From BA4 sp044376575 (GTDB lineage Bacteria; Bacteroidota; Bacteroidia; CAIKAF01), in contig JBILKR010000003.1 of NCBI GenBank assembly GCA_044376575.1, positions 1 through 64,000 of the forward strand: a stretch of DNA of 64,000 nt, in the 5' to 3' direction. Positions 17,638-25,777 of this stretch are shown here, piece by piece. Each line of letters opens with the position of its first letter. Position 1 is the first letter of the stretch. Position numbers and translations under genes: made by a program. The notes below the pieces were generated by a model. The model saw only the letters and a program-made list of their open reading frames with translations, made no database searches and had not been told where the DNA came from.

Positions 17638-18694
17638 GAGTGGTTGTTTTTCGATATGCTTTCACCAGTTTCCATTGATCAATAATTTCAGAAGTTGTCA
17701 TATAAGCAATACCTTTTTTATGATTCTCCTTGGCAATTTGATAAATAATACCCCAAAGATGAATGATGTCTTTCCATGCGCTGAAAATCGAATAAGCAGG
17801 ATCATAAATATGAGCGGGTTCAGATCCCACACCATTTACTTCAACAATACGTATACTTTTTCCTTCTTTTAATTCTTCAATGCTGTTGCATTTCAAATCA
17901 TACCGGCAATAATATACTCCGCTTAACTGATCAGTAATATGATCAAAGACCTGATGAAGTCGATCATCTATCAATTGATTCCCATTAATAAATTTTGTTC
18001 CCCTTGCATGATTCCCAATCGGTTCCAGTAAAATATACTTGCCGGCAGGAATGATATCATTCCAAATGGATGAAAATTTTTCATACAATTTTTTCCATTG
18101 TAATATGGCTCGCTGACGCCGAAAAATCAATTCACACAGCGTAGATTTACCATCGCCGGTAACAGAAAGAAATTCTTTCATTACGACGGATACAACTTTT
18201 CCTTTTTTTTCTGTAGGTAGTCGATAATATAAAACTCCTAATTCTACTGGAAAATCAACAAACTCCTGTATTAGAAACGGAACGCGTGTTGAATGAATAT
18301 AAGAATTCAGCGCTGCTGCATCTTCAATTCTTTCTACCATTAATCCTCTCTCTCCACGATCAGGTTTACAAAGTAAAGGGTATTGCATATTAGCATCCTG
18401 AATGCGTTGATAAATTTCTGTACTTGTCAATCCTGAATGAACACTAATTGTTTTGGGTTTGTATTCATCCGGCACCATTTCAAGAATGGGTGTTTTTGAT
18501 TCGCCAAGCATACCTCCGGTTTCAATTCCCGGATTGGCAGCATTGAAGAACCAACACGTGCGCGCTCTTATACTTAGCCATAAGTAATAAAAAAATACAG
18601 GAAAATAAACTACTTCAAATGGCCAGTATTCCCAATGAAACAACCGAATAAAAAACGGTCTGTCTTTCCATCGAAGATATTTCGGTTTAATCAT
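17630..18694 (-). CDS. ATP-grasp ligase-like protein
   Basis: Starts at the ATG at 18694 (354 residues); a TTG at 18706 would add only four residues. ATP-grasp features are visible: LLCKPDRGERGLMVERI is the nucleotide-binding Lys and Gly loop, FLIQEFVDFPVELGVLYYR holds the strand and adenine contact, and VEVNGVGSEPAHIYDP carries the Mg-binding Glu and Asn (E-x-N). The catalytic core therefore looks intact and should ligate a carboxylate to an amine using ATP. An N-terminal segment of about 50 residues has Trp/Phe-rich hydrophobic stretches that could bind the membrane. It overlaps both neighbours by 8 bases each. Substrate unknown. Confidence 0.82.
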   Translation of the reverse strand: MIKPKYLRWKDRPFFIRLFHWEYWPFEVVYFPVFFYYLWLSIRARTCWFFNAANPGIETGGMLGESKTPILEMVPDEYKPKTISVHSGLTSTEIYQRIQDANMQYPLLCKPDRGERGLMVERIEDAAALNSYIHSTRVPFLIQEFVDFPVELGVLYYRLPTEKKGKVVSVVMKEFLSVTGDGKSTLCELIFRRQRAILQWKKLYEKFSSIWNDIIPAGKYILLEPIGNHARGTKFINGNQLIDDRLHQVFDHITDQLSGVYYCRYDLKCNSIEELKEGKSIRIVEVNGVGSEPAHIYDPAYSIFSAWKDIIHLWGIIYQIAKENHKKGIAYMTTSEIIDQWKLVKAYRKTTTHE

Positions 18695-19394
18695 TTTCAA
18701 TGGCAATAATTGTTGAAACTGATGTAGAACTTAAAAGGTCATGATACTGCATTTCTGATTTTTTTCCGTTATTATAAACAGATGTAATACTTACGGTTTT
18801 TACATGATCTTTATTTAAAATAAATCCTTCTGTATTGTTCAATCCGTGAAATTGCAATATACTTTCAGGAGTTTTATTTTCTTCTTTCAAAATCCAATGC
18901 TTGAATTTATTTTCTTTTTTTTCTGCAGTTTCGTTATTGTATAATGTTGCTGATGACCATATATAATTTGAGTCAGCATCTAGCATCTTGAAATGTTTGT
19001 TTACGCCGTCGTATTTTAATACATACAACTTGTATTCTGAAATCATAACCATAGTGAACGGTTCAATTTCATTTAGGTCTATGTTCTCATTAAATTCTAT
19101 CGGATCTTTGTATTGAAAGAAATCTAGTAAAATTAAACCCCTGCTTTTTCTGTATGGAGGATGATGTTTATGTTTTACAAAAGCACCATTTAATAAACAC
19201 GCTGTTTGATTTTTTTTTGAAGTAGCAATCCATGTTCCTCCGGCCAGTTGATCTTTAGGAAAAATAAGACTTTCGTTGCCAATGATAGTTACATGATTGT
19301 CGGGCGAATCTGTTCCTCTCTTTGGGTTTTCATCACGGTTAGAGGTAAGTATAAATGAGTTTTTACCGGTATGTATATAACTTACGGTGCACAT
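18687..19394 (-). CDS. NRDE/TANGO2-family protein
   Basis: A 235-residue member of the TANGO2 (NRDE) family, named after the motif seen here as LTSNRDENPKR. Cys2 right after the start Met (MCTVSY) fits an N-terminal-nucleophile-like fold. Eukaryotic and bacterial relatives have been linked to haem or acyl-CoA handling, but the biochemical role in bacteria is unsettled. It overlaps the DinB-like gene before it by 13 bases and the ATP-grasp gene after it by 8 bases. Confidence 0.9.
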   Translation of the reverse strand: MCTVSYIHTGKNSFILTSNRDENPKRGTDSPDNHVTIIGNESLIFPKDQLAGGTWIATSKKNQTACLLNGAFVKHKHHPPYRKSRGLILLDFFQYKDPIEFNENIDLNEIEPFTMVMISEYKLYVLKYDGVNKHFKMLDADSNYIWSSATLYNNETAEKKENKFKHWILKEENKTPESILQFHGLNNTEGFILNKDHVKTVSITSVYNNGKKSEMQYHDLLSSTSVSTIIAIEND

Positions 19395-19891
19395 GTTTGT
19401 TTATACTTTATGGTTGAAACAGCAATCCCAAAATCATCGTCAAGTATTACGGGGATGCCGGTTTGCAATATTCCAATTTTTATCAATGCCATGTGATGTA
19501 TGGCATGCTCGAGGGCATAAGTAATTTCCCTTTTCATGTTGGTGGCCATCACGTCTGTATCATCAGATGAAGCGTCATAACCTGCCTCAAGTGTAAGAAT
19601 TATTTTTTCATCGCTGTTGTTTACAAAATGAATGACTTGTTCAATCGCAAAAGCTGCCTGATTGGGGTCCTGTTGAATTAGTGCATTCCGTTCGCGTTTA
19701 TCATAATTAATGATTCCTGTTTGAGCTTGTTTTTCTAAGCACTGAAAGAATTCAATGATATGCCGTGTGTGTTCACCAATTGTAGATCCGTTTAAAACGT
19801 TAATGGGTTGAGAGTAATACTGAACAGACAATTGCTGAATTACTTTGTGGAGGCTTTCAAGTGTAATTTTTGCAGCTGTTTTGACTTGCAT
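19382..19891 (-). CDS. DinB/DfsB-like four-helix protein
   Basis: A 169-residue, mostly helical protein. The three metal-ligand positions of the DinB fold can be read: His in GEHTRHIIEFF near residue 46 and the pair in the late helix YALEHAIHHMALIKIG. Relatives include thiol-dependent transferases (bacillithiol and mycothiol S-transferases) and many proteins of unknown role. It is the first gene of the operon that continues into the TANGO2-like, ATP-grasp and LysE genes. A -7 box lies 34 bases upstream. Confidence 0.8.
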   Translation of the reverse strand: MQVKTAAKITLESLHKVIQQLSVQYYSQPINVLNGSTIGEHTRHIIEFFQCLEKQAQTGIINYDKRERNALIQQDPNQAAFAIEQVIHFVNNSDEKIILTLEAGYDASSDDTDVMATNMKREITYALEHAIHHMALIKIGILQTGIPVILDDDFGIAVSTIKYKQTCAP

Positions 19892-19924
19892 AGGTCAGTA
19901 ATAATATATATAAAATTGGATATT

Positions 19925-19932
19925 CAAATGTA
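19925..19932 (-). promoter_or_regulatory. Probable -7 box for the DinB-TANGO2-ATP-grasp-LysE operon
   Basis: CAAATGTA on the plus strand is TACATTTG on the minus strand, a perfect TAnnTTTG. The expected start of transcription gives a leader of about 30 bases before the ATG at 19891. The -33 element is not obvious. Confidence 0.45.
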
Positions 19933-19975
19933 GTTGAAAATATTGAAAATGCAGATTACATGTTTCTATAAAATA

Positions 19976-20007
19976 AAAAAGCTCACCAAAATTTTGATGA
20001 GCTTTTT
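19976..20007 (-). terminator. Intrinsic terminator of atpD-atpC
   Basis: The arms AAAAAGCTCA and TGAGCTTTTT form a 10-bp stem; the inner bases CAAAATTTTG can extend it past one mismatch. The T run on the minus strand follows directly. It lies 18 bases beyond the atpC stop. Confidence 0.87.
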
Positions 20008-20024
20008 CAAATCTTTCAACTATT

Positions 20025-20273
20025 TTAATTCTTGGAAGGTTCTGCCAGAATAATGATTTTATTTTTCATCATTTCTATAACCCCACCATTAATTTCAATG
20101 AACTCTGTTTGATTACTTTCACTGATAATTTTTATTTTCCCTTTTTTTAATGTGGAAATAATAGGTGCGTGGTTCTCCATGATTTCGAACGATCCATCAC
20201 TACCTGGTAGTTGTACCAGTTTGGCACTACCTTCAAACATTGTTTTTTCAGGACTAATAATTTCAAGTTGCAT
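20025..20273 (-). CDS. atpC: F1 ATP synthase epsilon subunit (short form)
   Basis: Central-stalk subunit of the F1 sector. I use the ATG at 20273, giving 82 residues; a TTG at 20285 is upstream but unnecessary. The sequence covers only the N-terminal beta-sandwich (LEIISPEKTMFEGSAKLVQL, GSFEIMENHAPIISTLKKG) and lacks the C-terminal helical hairpin that inhibits ATP hydrolysis in other bacteria. This short form is common in Bacteroidota. It lies 16 bases after atpD and ends before a strong terminator. Confidence 0.95.
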   Translation of the reverse strand: MQLEIISPEKTMFEGSAKLVQLPGSDGSFEIMENHAPIISTLKKGKIKIISESNQTEFIEINGGVIEMMKNKIIILAEPSKN

Positions 20274-20289
20274 ATGAATCAGCAATTAT

Positions 20290-21798
20290 TTATTTAGATT
20301 CTGCTAACATTTTTTCCCCGGCTTCGATTACATCTTCAATCGTACCTTTTAAATTAAATGCTGCTTCAGGGTATTGATCAACTTCTCCATTCAGGATCAT
20401 GTTAAATCCTTTAATGGTATCTTCAATACCAACAAATACTCCCGGGATACCGGTAAATTGTTCAGCAACGTGGAATGGCTGAGATAAGAAACGCTGAACA
20501 CGACGAGCGCGGTGTACAACAAGTTTATCTTCTTCACTCAATTCATCCATACCTAAAATCGCAATGATATCCTGAAGTTCTTTGTAACGCTGTAATATTT
20601 GTTTTACACGCTGAGCAGTTTTGTAGTGGTTTTCACCAACAATCTCTTCTGTAAGAATTCGTGAAGTTGAATCCAGTGGATCTACCGCAGGATAAATTCC
20701 CAACTCAGCAATTTTACGACTTAGTACTGTTGTAGCATCCAAGTGAGAGAACGTTGTTGCCGGAGCAGGGTCCGTTAAGTCATCTGCAGGAACGTAAACT
20801 GCCTGTACAGAGGTAATAGAACCACGCTTGGTAGAAGTAATACGCTCTTGCATTAATCCCATTTCTGTGGCTAATGTAGGCTGATAACCTACCGCTGAAG
20901 GCATACGTCCTAATAAAGCTGATACTTCAGAACCTGCCTGAGTAAAGCGGAAGATATTATCAATAAAGAATAGGATATCTTTTCCCTGACCACTGTTCTC
21001 TTCACCATCACGGAAATATTCAGCGACAGAAAGACCAGACAGTGCCACACGTGCACGTGCTCCGGGCGGTTCATTCATCTGTCCGAATACGAAGGTGGCT
21101 TTTGAATCTTTTAATTCATCCATATTTACCGCAGATAAATCCCATCCGCCTTTTTCCATTGAATGAATAAATGCATCACCATATTTTAAAATTCCCGCTT
21201 CAATCATTTCACGCATCAAGTCGTTTCCTTCACGGGTTCTTTCTCCAACACCGGCAAATACCGATAATCCTCCGTAACCCTTGGCAATATTATTAATCAA
21301 CTCCTGAATCAATACGGTTTTACCTACACCGGCACCACCAAACAATCCGATTTTACCACCTTTTGCATAAGGCTCAATCAAGTCAATAACTTTAATTCCT
21401 GTAAATAAAACTTCTTGTGCAGTAGATAAATCTTCAAATTTAGGGGGCTGTCTGTGAATTGAATACCCTTTAGTATTATCGATAGCTGGTAAACCGTCAA
21501 TAGCCTGACCAACGACATTAAACAAACGTCCTTTAATCTGATCACCAATTGGCATGGTAATCTGACGTCCTTTTGCAACTACTTCCATGCCTCTGCGCAA
21601 TCCATCAGTTGAGTCCATAGAGATACAACGTACTGTATTTTCGCCAATATCTTGCTGACATTCCAATACCAGTACATCTCCATTTTCTTTTGTCACTTCC
21701 AGCGCATCTAAAATATTAGGGATGTGACTTTCTTTCTCAAATCTTACGTCGATTACCGGACCGATAATCTGAACAATTTTACCTGAAGCAGTTGACAT
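20290..21798 (-). CDS. atpD: F1 ATP synthase beta subunit
   Basis: Catalytic subunit of the rotary ATP synthase. The 502 residues contain the P-loop GGAGVGKTVLIQEL near residue 155, the catalytic Glu in GVGERTREGND, the Walker B strand DILFFIDNIFRFTQAGSEVSALLGRMPS and the family signature PAVDPLDSTS. It is paired only with atpC here; the other subunits are not in the window, which is the usual split arrangement in Bacteroidota. Confidence 0.98.
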   Translation of the reverse strand: MSTASGKIVQIIGPVIDVRFEKESHIPNILDALEVTKENGDVLVLECQQDIGENTVRCISMDSTDGLRRGMEVVAKGRQITMPIGDQIKGRLFNVVGQAIDGLPAIDNTKGYSIHRQPPKFEDLSTAQEVLFTGIKVIDLIEPYAKGGKIGLFGGAGVGKTVLIQELINNIAKGYGGLSVFAGVGERTREGNDLMREMIEAGILKYGDAFIHSMEKGGWDLSAVNMDELKDSKATFVFGQMNEPPGARARVALSGLSVAEYFRDGEENSGQGKDILFFIDNIFRFTQAGSEVSALLGRMPSAVGYQPTLATEMGLMQERITSTKRGSITSVQAVYVPADDLTDPAPATTFSHLDATTVLSRKIAELGIYPAVDPLDSTSRILTEEIVGENHYKTAQRVKQILQRYKELQDIIAILGMDELSEEDKLVVHRARRVQRFLSQPFHVAEQFTGIPGVFVGIEDTIKGFNMILNGEVDQYPEAAFNLKGTIEDVIEAGEKMLAESK

Positions 21799-21935
21799 GA
21801 TAAACTTTTATTTAATTTAATATGGTGGCGCGAAATTATAAATTTCTATTGATAACTGTATATAGATTCTCCTTTTTTATGATCATTTTTGAACAATCTT
21901 GCAAGGATGTTCATTAAAACCAATATCTAATTAAT

Positions 21936-21943
21936 TATCTTTG
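21936..21943 (+). promoter_or_regulatory. Probable -7 box for ribF
   Basis: TATCTTTG is a perfect TAnnTTTG box ending only 5 bases before the ATG at 21949. With the usual start site 3-6 bases after the box, transcription would begin at or beside that ATG. Either the mRNA is leaderless or translation starts at the second in-frame ATG at 21961. Confidence 0.45.
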
Positions 21944-21948
21944 CATCT

Positions 21949-22899
21949 ATGTCTCATCAAATGAAGGTTTACAAAGGATTAGATTATGTTTTTCAAATCA
22001 AAAAACCGGTTATTACTGCCGGTACTTTTGATGGCGTTCATGTGGGACACCAAAAAATAATTCAGCGAATTATCCAACTGGCTGATCAGCTGAACGGAGA
22101 ATCTGTAGTCGTTACCTTTGATCCTCATCCCAGAATTGTGCTGTTTCCGGATGACCATCAGGTACAAATGATTACAACACTGGATGAGAAATTGGGATTA
22201 CTTGAAAAAGCTGGTGTGCAGCATGTTGTGATCGTTCCATTTACCCGCGATTTTTCCAGAATCACATCGTTTGAATTCGTAAAAGAAATACTTGTTGGTA
22301 AATTACATGTTCATCAACTGGTTATTGGATATGATCATCAGTTCGGCCGAAACCGCGAGGGAAGCATTGAACAACTGAAACAACTGGCTCCTCAGTTTAA
22401 TTTTGAAATTGAAGAAATTCCACCACAAGATATTGATGATATTAAAGTGAGCAGTACCAAAATAAGGAATGCCATTTTAATCGGAGATATCCAAACGGCA
22501 AATACGTATCTTACCCGATCATTTAGTTTTTTCGGTACAGTTATTAAAGGACAGCAGATTGGCAGAACTTTAGGTTATCCAACAGCTAATATTCAACTTG
22601 TTGAACAACTGAAAATACTTCCTGATATGGGTATATATGCGGTTAAAGTCATTGTTGATCATATGGTTTTGAATGGAATGATGAACATCGGTAAAAGACC
22701 AACTTTTGAAAATGATGGCGACCTCAGTATAGAAGTTCACATTTTTGATCTTTCTCTTGATTTATATGGGAAACAAGTTACCATTGAGGTGGTTGACCGT
22801 ATTCGTGATGAACAGAAATTTAATGATGCTGAATCTCTGCGTTTACAAATTCAGCGAGACGAAATGACTGCTAAACGAATTTTAAATTTATCAGCATGA
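21949..22899 (+). CDS. ribF: Bifunctional riboflavin kinase / FAD synthetase
   Basis: Makes FMN from riboflavin and then FAD. The N-terminal nucleotidyltransferase domain (residues about 15-180) has GTFDGVHVGHQKII, the HxGH-type motif, and SSTKIRNAI. The C-terminal kinase domain (about 185-312) has IGRTLGYPTANIQL with the conserved PTAN. The 316-residue length is normal. Start is the ATG at 21949 or the ATG four codons later. Its stop overlaps the next gene by 4 bases. Confidence 0.96.
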   Translation: MSHQMKVYKGLDYVFQIKKPVITAGTFDGVHVGHQKIIQRIIQLADQLNGESVVVTFDPHPRIVLFPDDHQVQMITTLDEKLGLLEKAGVQHVVIVPFTRDFSRITSFEFVKEILVGKLHVHQLVIGYDHQFGRNREGSIEQLKQLAPQFNFEIEEIPPQDIDDIKVSSTKIRNAILIGDIQTANTYLTRSFSFFGTVIKGQQIGRTLGYPTANIQLVEQLKILPDMGIYAVKVIVDHMVLNGMMNIGKRPTFENDGDLSIEVHIFDLSLDLYGKQVTIEVVDRIRDEQKFNDAESLRLQIQRDEMTAKRILNLSA

Positions 22900-23489
22900 T
22901 TAGGAATTTCTTATGGATATGTTTTGTGCTATTTTCTTTTATTCAGTTAAAAGCACAGGAAGTATTTAAGGAAGAAGTGCTTTATACTGATTTGAAAATT
23001 GCAATGGAAAATCCTTCGAAAGTAAAACGACTTTCATTACAGGGGAAAAAATTAAAGAAAATACCTAAAGAAGTTTTTTTGTTCAAGAACTTAGTTGAAC
23101 TCGATTTAAGCCGAAATAAACTTGAAAAACTGCCCGACGAAATCAGTCAGTTAACAAAACTGGAAGATTTGAATATCGCTTTAAATAAAATTGAAGTACT
23201 GCCTGCTACATTTACACAACTAAAAAGACTCAGAAAAATTGATCTCAGAAAAAATAAAATATGGCAATTACCTTCTGACATAGGTGCTTTAAACAAACTC
23301 GAATACCTAAACCTAAATGGCAATCCTCTGTTCAGAATGCCTGACAGTATTATTCAATGCGCGAGCCTTCAATATATAGATTTGCGAAACTCTGATATGG
23401 GTCAGGGAGATCAGGAAACCCTAAAAAATAATTTACCTCAGGTAGAAATATTCTTCTCAAACGGCTGTAATTGCGGACCGAATCATTAA
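22896..23489 (+). CDS. Secreted leucine-rich repeat protein
   Basis: A 197-residue protein with a signal peptide (NFLWICFVLFSFIQLKAQ). Five to six leucine-rich repeats of 23 residues follow, with the consensus L-x-x-L-D-L-x-x-N-x-L-x-x-L-P-x-x-(I/F) at about residues 45-165. It probably serves as a binding scaffold in the periplasm or on the cell surface. The C-terminus ends in a small Cys pair (NGCNCGPNH). It is translationally coupled to ribF by an ATGA overlap, though no functional link is evident. Confidence 0.9.
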   Translation: MIRNFLWICFVLFSFIQLKAQEVFKEEVLYTDLKIAMENPSKVKRLSLQGKKLKKIPKEVFLFKNLVELDLSRNKLEKLPDEISQLTKLEDLNIALNKIEVLPATFTQLKRLRKIDLRKNKIWQLPSDIGALNKLEYLNLNGNPLFRMPDSIIQCASLQYIDLRNSDMGQGDQETLKNNLPQVEIFFSNGCNCGPNH

Positions 23490-23493
23490 TACC

Positions 23494-24003
23494 CTAAACC
23501 TTTGTTTTTACTTTATCCCATTTTTTTACTTGCCATCTTGTAGTGCCTTCACATATATGATGTTGAGCTAAATCATAAATATTCACATGTAAATCAATCA
23601 TAACAGCATCATTATTTTCAAGAGGTTCACGTACATTTTCTCTTACAAATTCATCTGTCAATTCAAACCGAACCTTTACCGCCATTTTTGCCTGATAAAA
23701 ATACTTCATGTGGATGCTTTCCATGATCAAACGGTAATTATCAATACCTACTTTTCTTAATAAAGTAAGTCCGGCAACATATTCAGAAATCGTAGCCAGT
23801 CCACAGGCATGTAGCCCTTTGATATGATTCAGATTGTTTCTTTTATAAGGCATTTCCATCTCAAAACCATTTTCAGTAATGGCAGTAATTTTAAATCCAT
23901 GAGGTTTATTGAATGGAATTTTAGACCATAAACCCTGATTAAGTAGAAATAAATAAAACTTTGAACGGGATGCTTTTTTTACGAAAGTATCAAGAGAATT
24001 CAT
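23494..24003 (-). CDS. DUF4442-type hotdog-fold protein
   Basis: I start this gene at the ATG at 24003 (169 residues). The open frame extends to 24129 but that part overlaps the divergent gene and looks non-coding. The sequence fits the DUF4442/YiiD C-terminal hotdog family: GLWSKIPFNKPHGFKI, NHIKGLHACGLATISEYVAGLTLL (the helix and nearby catalytic region) and MKYFYQAKMAVKVRFEL. Relatives are acyl-CoA thioesterase-like, but activity is not established. It converges with the LRR gene with only 4 bases between stops. Confidence 0.85.
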   Translation of the reverse strand: MNSLDTFVKKASRSKFYLFLLNQGLWSKIPFNKPHGFKITAITENGFEMEMPYKRNNLNHIKGLHACGLATISEYVAGLTLLRKVGIDNYRLIMESIHMKYFYQAKMAVKVRFELTDEFVRENVREPLENNDAVMIDLHVNIYDLAQHHICEGTTRWQVKKWDKVKTKV

Positions 24004-24079
24004 ATCACAACAAATTAATATGTAGTAAAAGTAAGGATTAATACATATAGAATTCAGGAATTTGTTACAACTTTGAACT

Positions 24080-24955
24080 ATGGGCATTCGAATACATGCA
24101 GATGATTTTGGTTTAACCTCAGGTATCAATCAGTCAATACTTGAAGCACACCAAAATGGTGTATTACATGCTGTGAGTATCATTCCCAATGGGTACGCTT
24201 TTGATGAAGCCATCAATATATATCATCAGCATTCATTTGATATTCATGTACATCTCAATTTTATTGAAGGAAAACCATTGCATGTAGATACTCAATCTTC
24301 ATTTTTAGTGGATTCAGAAAATGATTTTTCATTGTCGTTTATTACTTTGTTGAGAAAGACGATGTTGGTAAAGGGTAGAGAGAGAGAGGAATGGAAAAGC
24401 ATCATTAAAAATGAAATGAAATCTCAAATATTAAAAGTTAAATCACAATTCAAACCTAATGCGCTGCTATGTGTGGATAGTCACCAGCATGTACACATGA
24501 TTCCTTTGTTTTGGGAAGCGCTATCTGAATTGATTCATGAATTAGATATCAAATACATTCGTATTCCCGGTGAAAAAATTTCTTTTAATTCTTTGAATGC
24601 AGGCTCATTTATTTCATCAGGATGGATTAAAGTATTGCTGCTTCGTCAGCTTTCATCAATGGCACGAGTGAAGTTGCCTGATAAATTTTATACCCGTGAT
24701 TTTATAGGTGTGCTTCATACAGGAAAAATGAATTTATCATTAATAAAAAATAGTATAAAACTCATTCAGAATTCATCTTCAGATATTGAGATTTTATTAC
24801 ATCCAGGAAAAGCAGCAGCAGGAGAGGAGCAATACTGGGAAAAGTATCCGTCTTTAATTAAATATTATTTTAGCGATAAGAGAACTTTGGAAAAAAATGT
24901 TTTGCTTAGTGATGAGATGAAATCATGGATAGTTCAATTGGAAAATAGAAAATGA
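24080..24955 (+). CDS. YdjC/ChbG/HpnK-family carbohydrate deacetylase
   Basis: A 291-residue metal-dependent hydrolase that removes acyl groups from N-acylated sugars. The metal site is visible: IHADDFGLTSG (Asp8-Asp9), the His pair in DIHVHLNF and DSHQHVHMIP. The C-terminal HPGK segment (ILLHPGKAA) is another family block. Members act on chitobiose-type sugars (ChbG) or on hopanoid-linked sugars (HpnK). Here it opens a gene set with a formyltransferase, a polyprenyl-phosphate glycosyltransferase and a polytopic protein, suggesting a lipid-linked amino sugar as substrate. It overlaps the next gene by 4 bases. Confidence 0.88.
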   Translation: MGIRIHADDFGLTSGINQSILEAHQNGVLHAVSIIPNGYAFDEAINIYHQHSFDIHVHLNFIEGKPLHVDTQSSFLVDSENDFSLSFITLLRKTMLVKGREREEWKSIIKNEMKSQILKVKSQFKPNALLCVDSHQHVHMIPLFWEALSELIHELDIKYIRIPGEKISFNSLNAGSFISSGWIKVLLLRQLSSMARVKLPDKFYTRDFIGVLHTGKMNLSLIKNSIKLIQNSSSDIEILLHPGKAAAGEEQYWEKYPSLIKYYFSDKRTLEKNVLLSDEMKSWIVQLENRK

Positions 24956-25734
24956 AACTGGTAATTATTATTGATGAAACCCGTTTTTATCATCCGGATA
25001 TGCTGGCTGATTTTCTTCGGCGAACCAAAGATAAGGTAATGGGCGTTTGCATAGTTACCAAGATACCTCAAAAAAACAGCATAGAGGATTATTTAAAACG
25101 ACATTTTTATTTTCTGTCTTTTGTCGAAATTTTAAAACTCGTATATCGTAAATTGATTTATTCAGTTTTTGATTTATTCAATCGACCAACACGTAATTCC
25201 AAACATTTTTATTCTGTAAAAACTGTTTGCAAGACCTTTGAAGCCCCTTTTATTTTTGTTCAAAATTCATTAAACAATTCACCTGTAATTGATTTTATTA
25301 CTTCGTTACAGCCGGATATAATTATCAGTTCTAACTCATTGTATTTTTCAAAAAAAATATTGAATATTCCCCGAATAGCTTGCATTAACCGTCATAGTGG
25401 GTTGTTGCCGTCGTATGGAGGATTATGGCCGGTATTTCAGGCGTTGCGGAATGGAGAAGATAAAGTAGGAGTAACCATACATGTAATGGTTGATAAAATT
25501 GATCAGGGACCCGTGCTCTCTCAACAGGAGATTTTTATAAAAGATTCAGATACAGTTGCTGATCTTTATGAAAAGTGCTTTGTCTTGAGTTCAACACTAC
25601 TGCTTGATGCCCTGGATTCAATTAGAATGAATAGCATTCAGTCTAAAATAAATAATTATCCTTCTTCATATTATTCATTCCCGACTGCAGAACAATGGAC
25701 GCAATTTAGAAGAAGAGGTAGAAAATTTATCTGA
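24952..25734 (+). CDS. Formyltransferase-family protein (ArnA/Fmt-like)
   Basis: A 260-residue protein with the formyltransferase active site: Asn146 and His148 in INRHSGLLPSYGG, and Asp184 in VDKIDQGPVL. These correspond to the Asn-His-Asp triad that transfers a formyl group from 10-formyl-tetrahydrofolate to an amine. It is too short and in the wrong setting for a methionyl-tRNA formyltransferase, and it lacks that enzyme's tRNA-binding C-terminal domain. A sugar amine is the most likely acceptor. It is coupled to the deacetylase gene by ATGA. Confidence 0.85.
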   Translation: MKLVIIIDETRFYHPDMLADFLRRTKDKVMGVCIVTKIPQKNSIEDYLKRHFYFLSFVEILKLVYRKLIYSVFDLFNRPTRNSKHFYSVKTVCKTFEAPFIFVQNSLNNSPVIDFITSLQPDIIISSNSLYFSKKILNIPRIACINRHSGLLPSYGGLWPVFQALRNGEDKVGVTIHVMVDKIDQGPVLSQQEIFIKDSDTVADLYEKCFVLSSTLLLDALDSIRMNSIQSKINNYPSSYYSFPTAEQWTQFRRRGRKFI

Positions 25735-25777
25735 TCTTATTCAAAAAGGTTGTTATTTTTATACTCTAAATACACCA

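Noticed and set aside
24004..24129. N-terminal extension of the DUF4442-type protein to 24129
   Set aside because: It overlaps the divergent deacetylase start, contains no conserved part of the family and is preceded by a better ATG at 24003.
24952..25734. Methionyl-tRNA formyltransferase (fmt)
   Set aside because: It has the triad but lacks the C-terminal tRNA-binding domain, and its neighbours are sugar enzymes.
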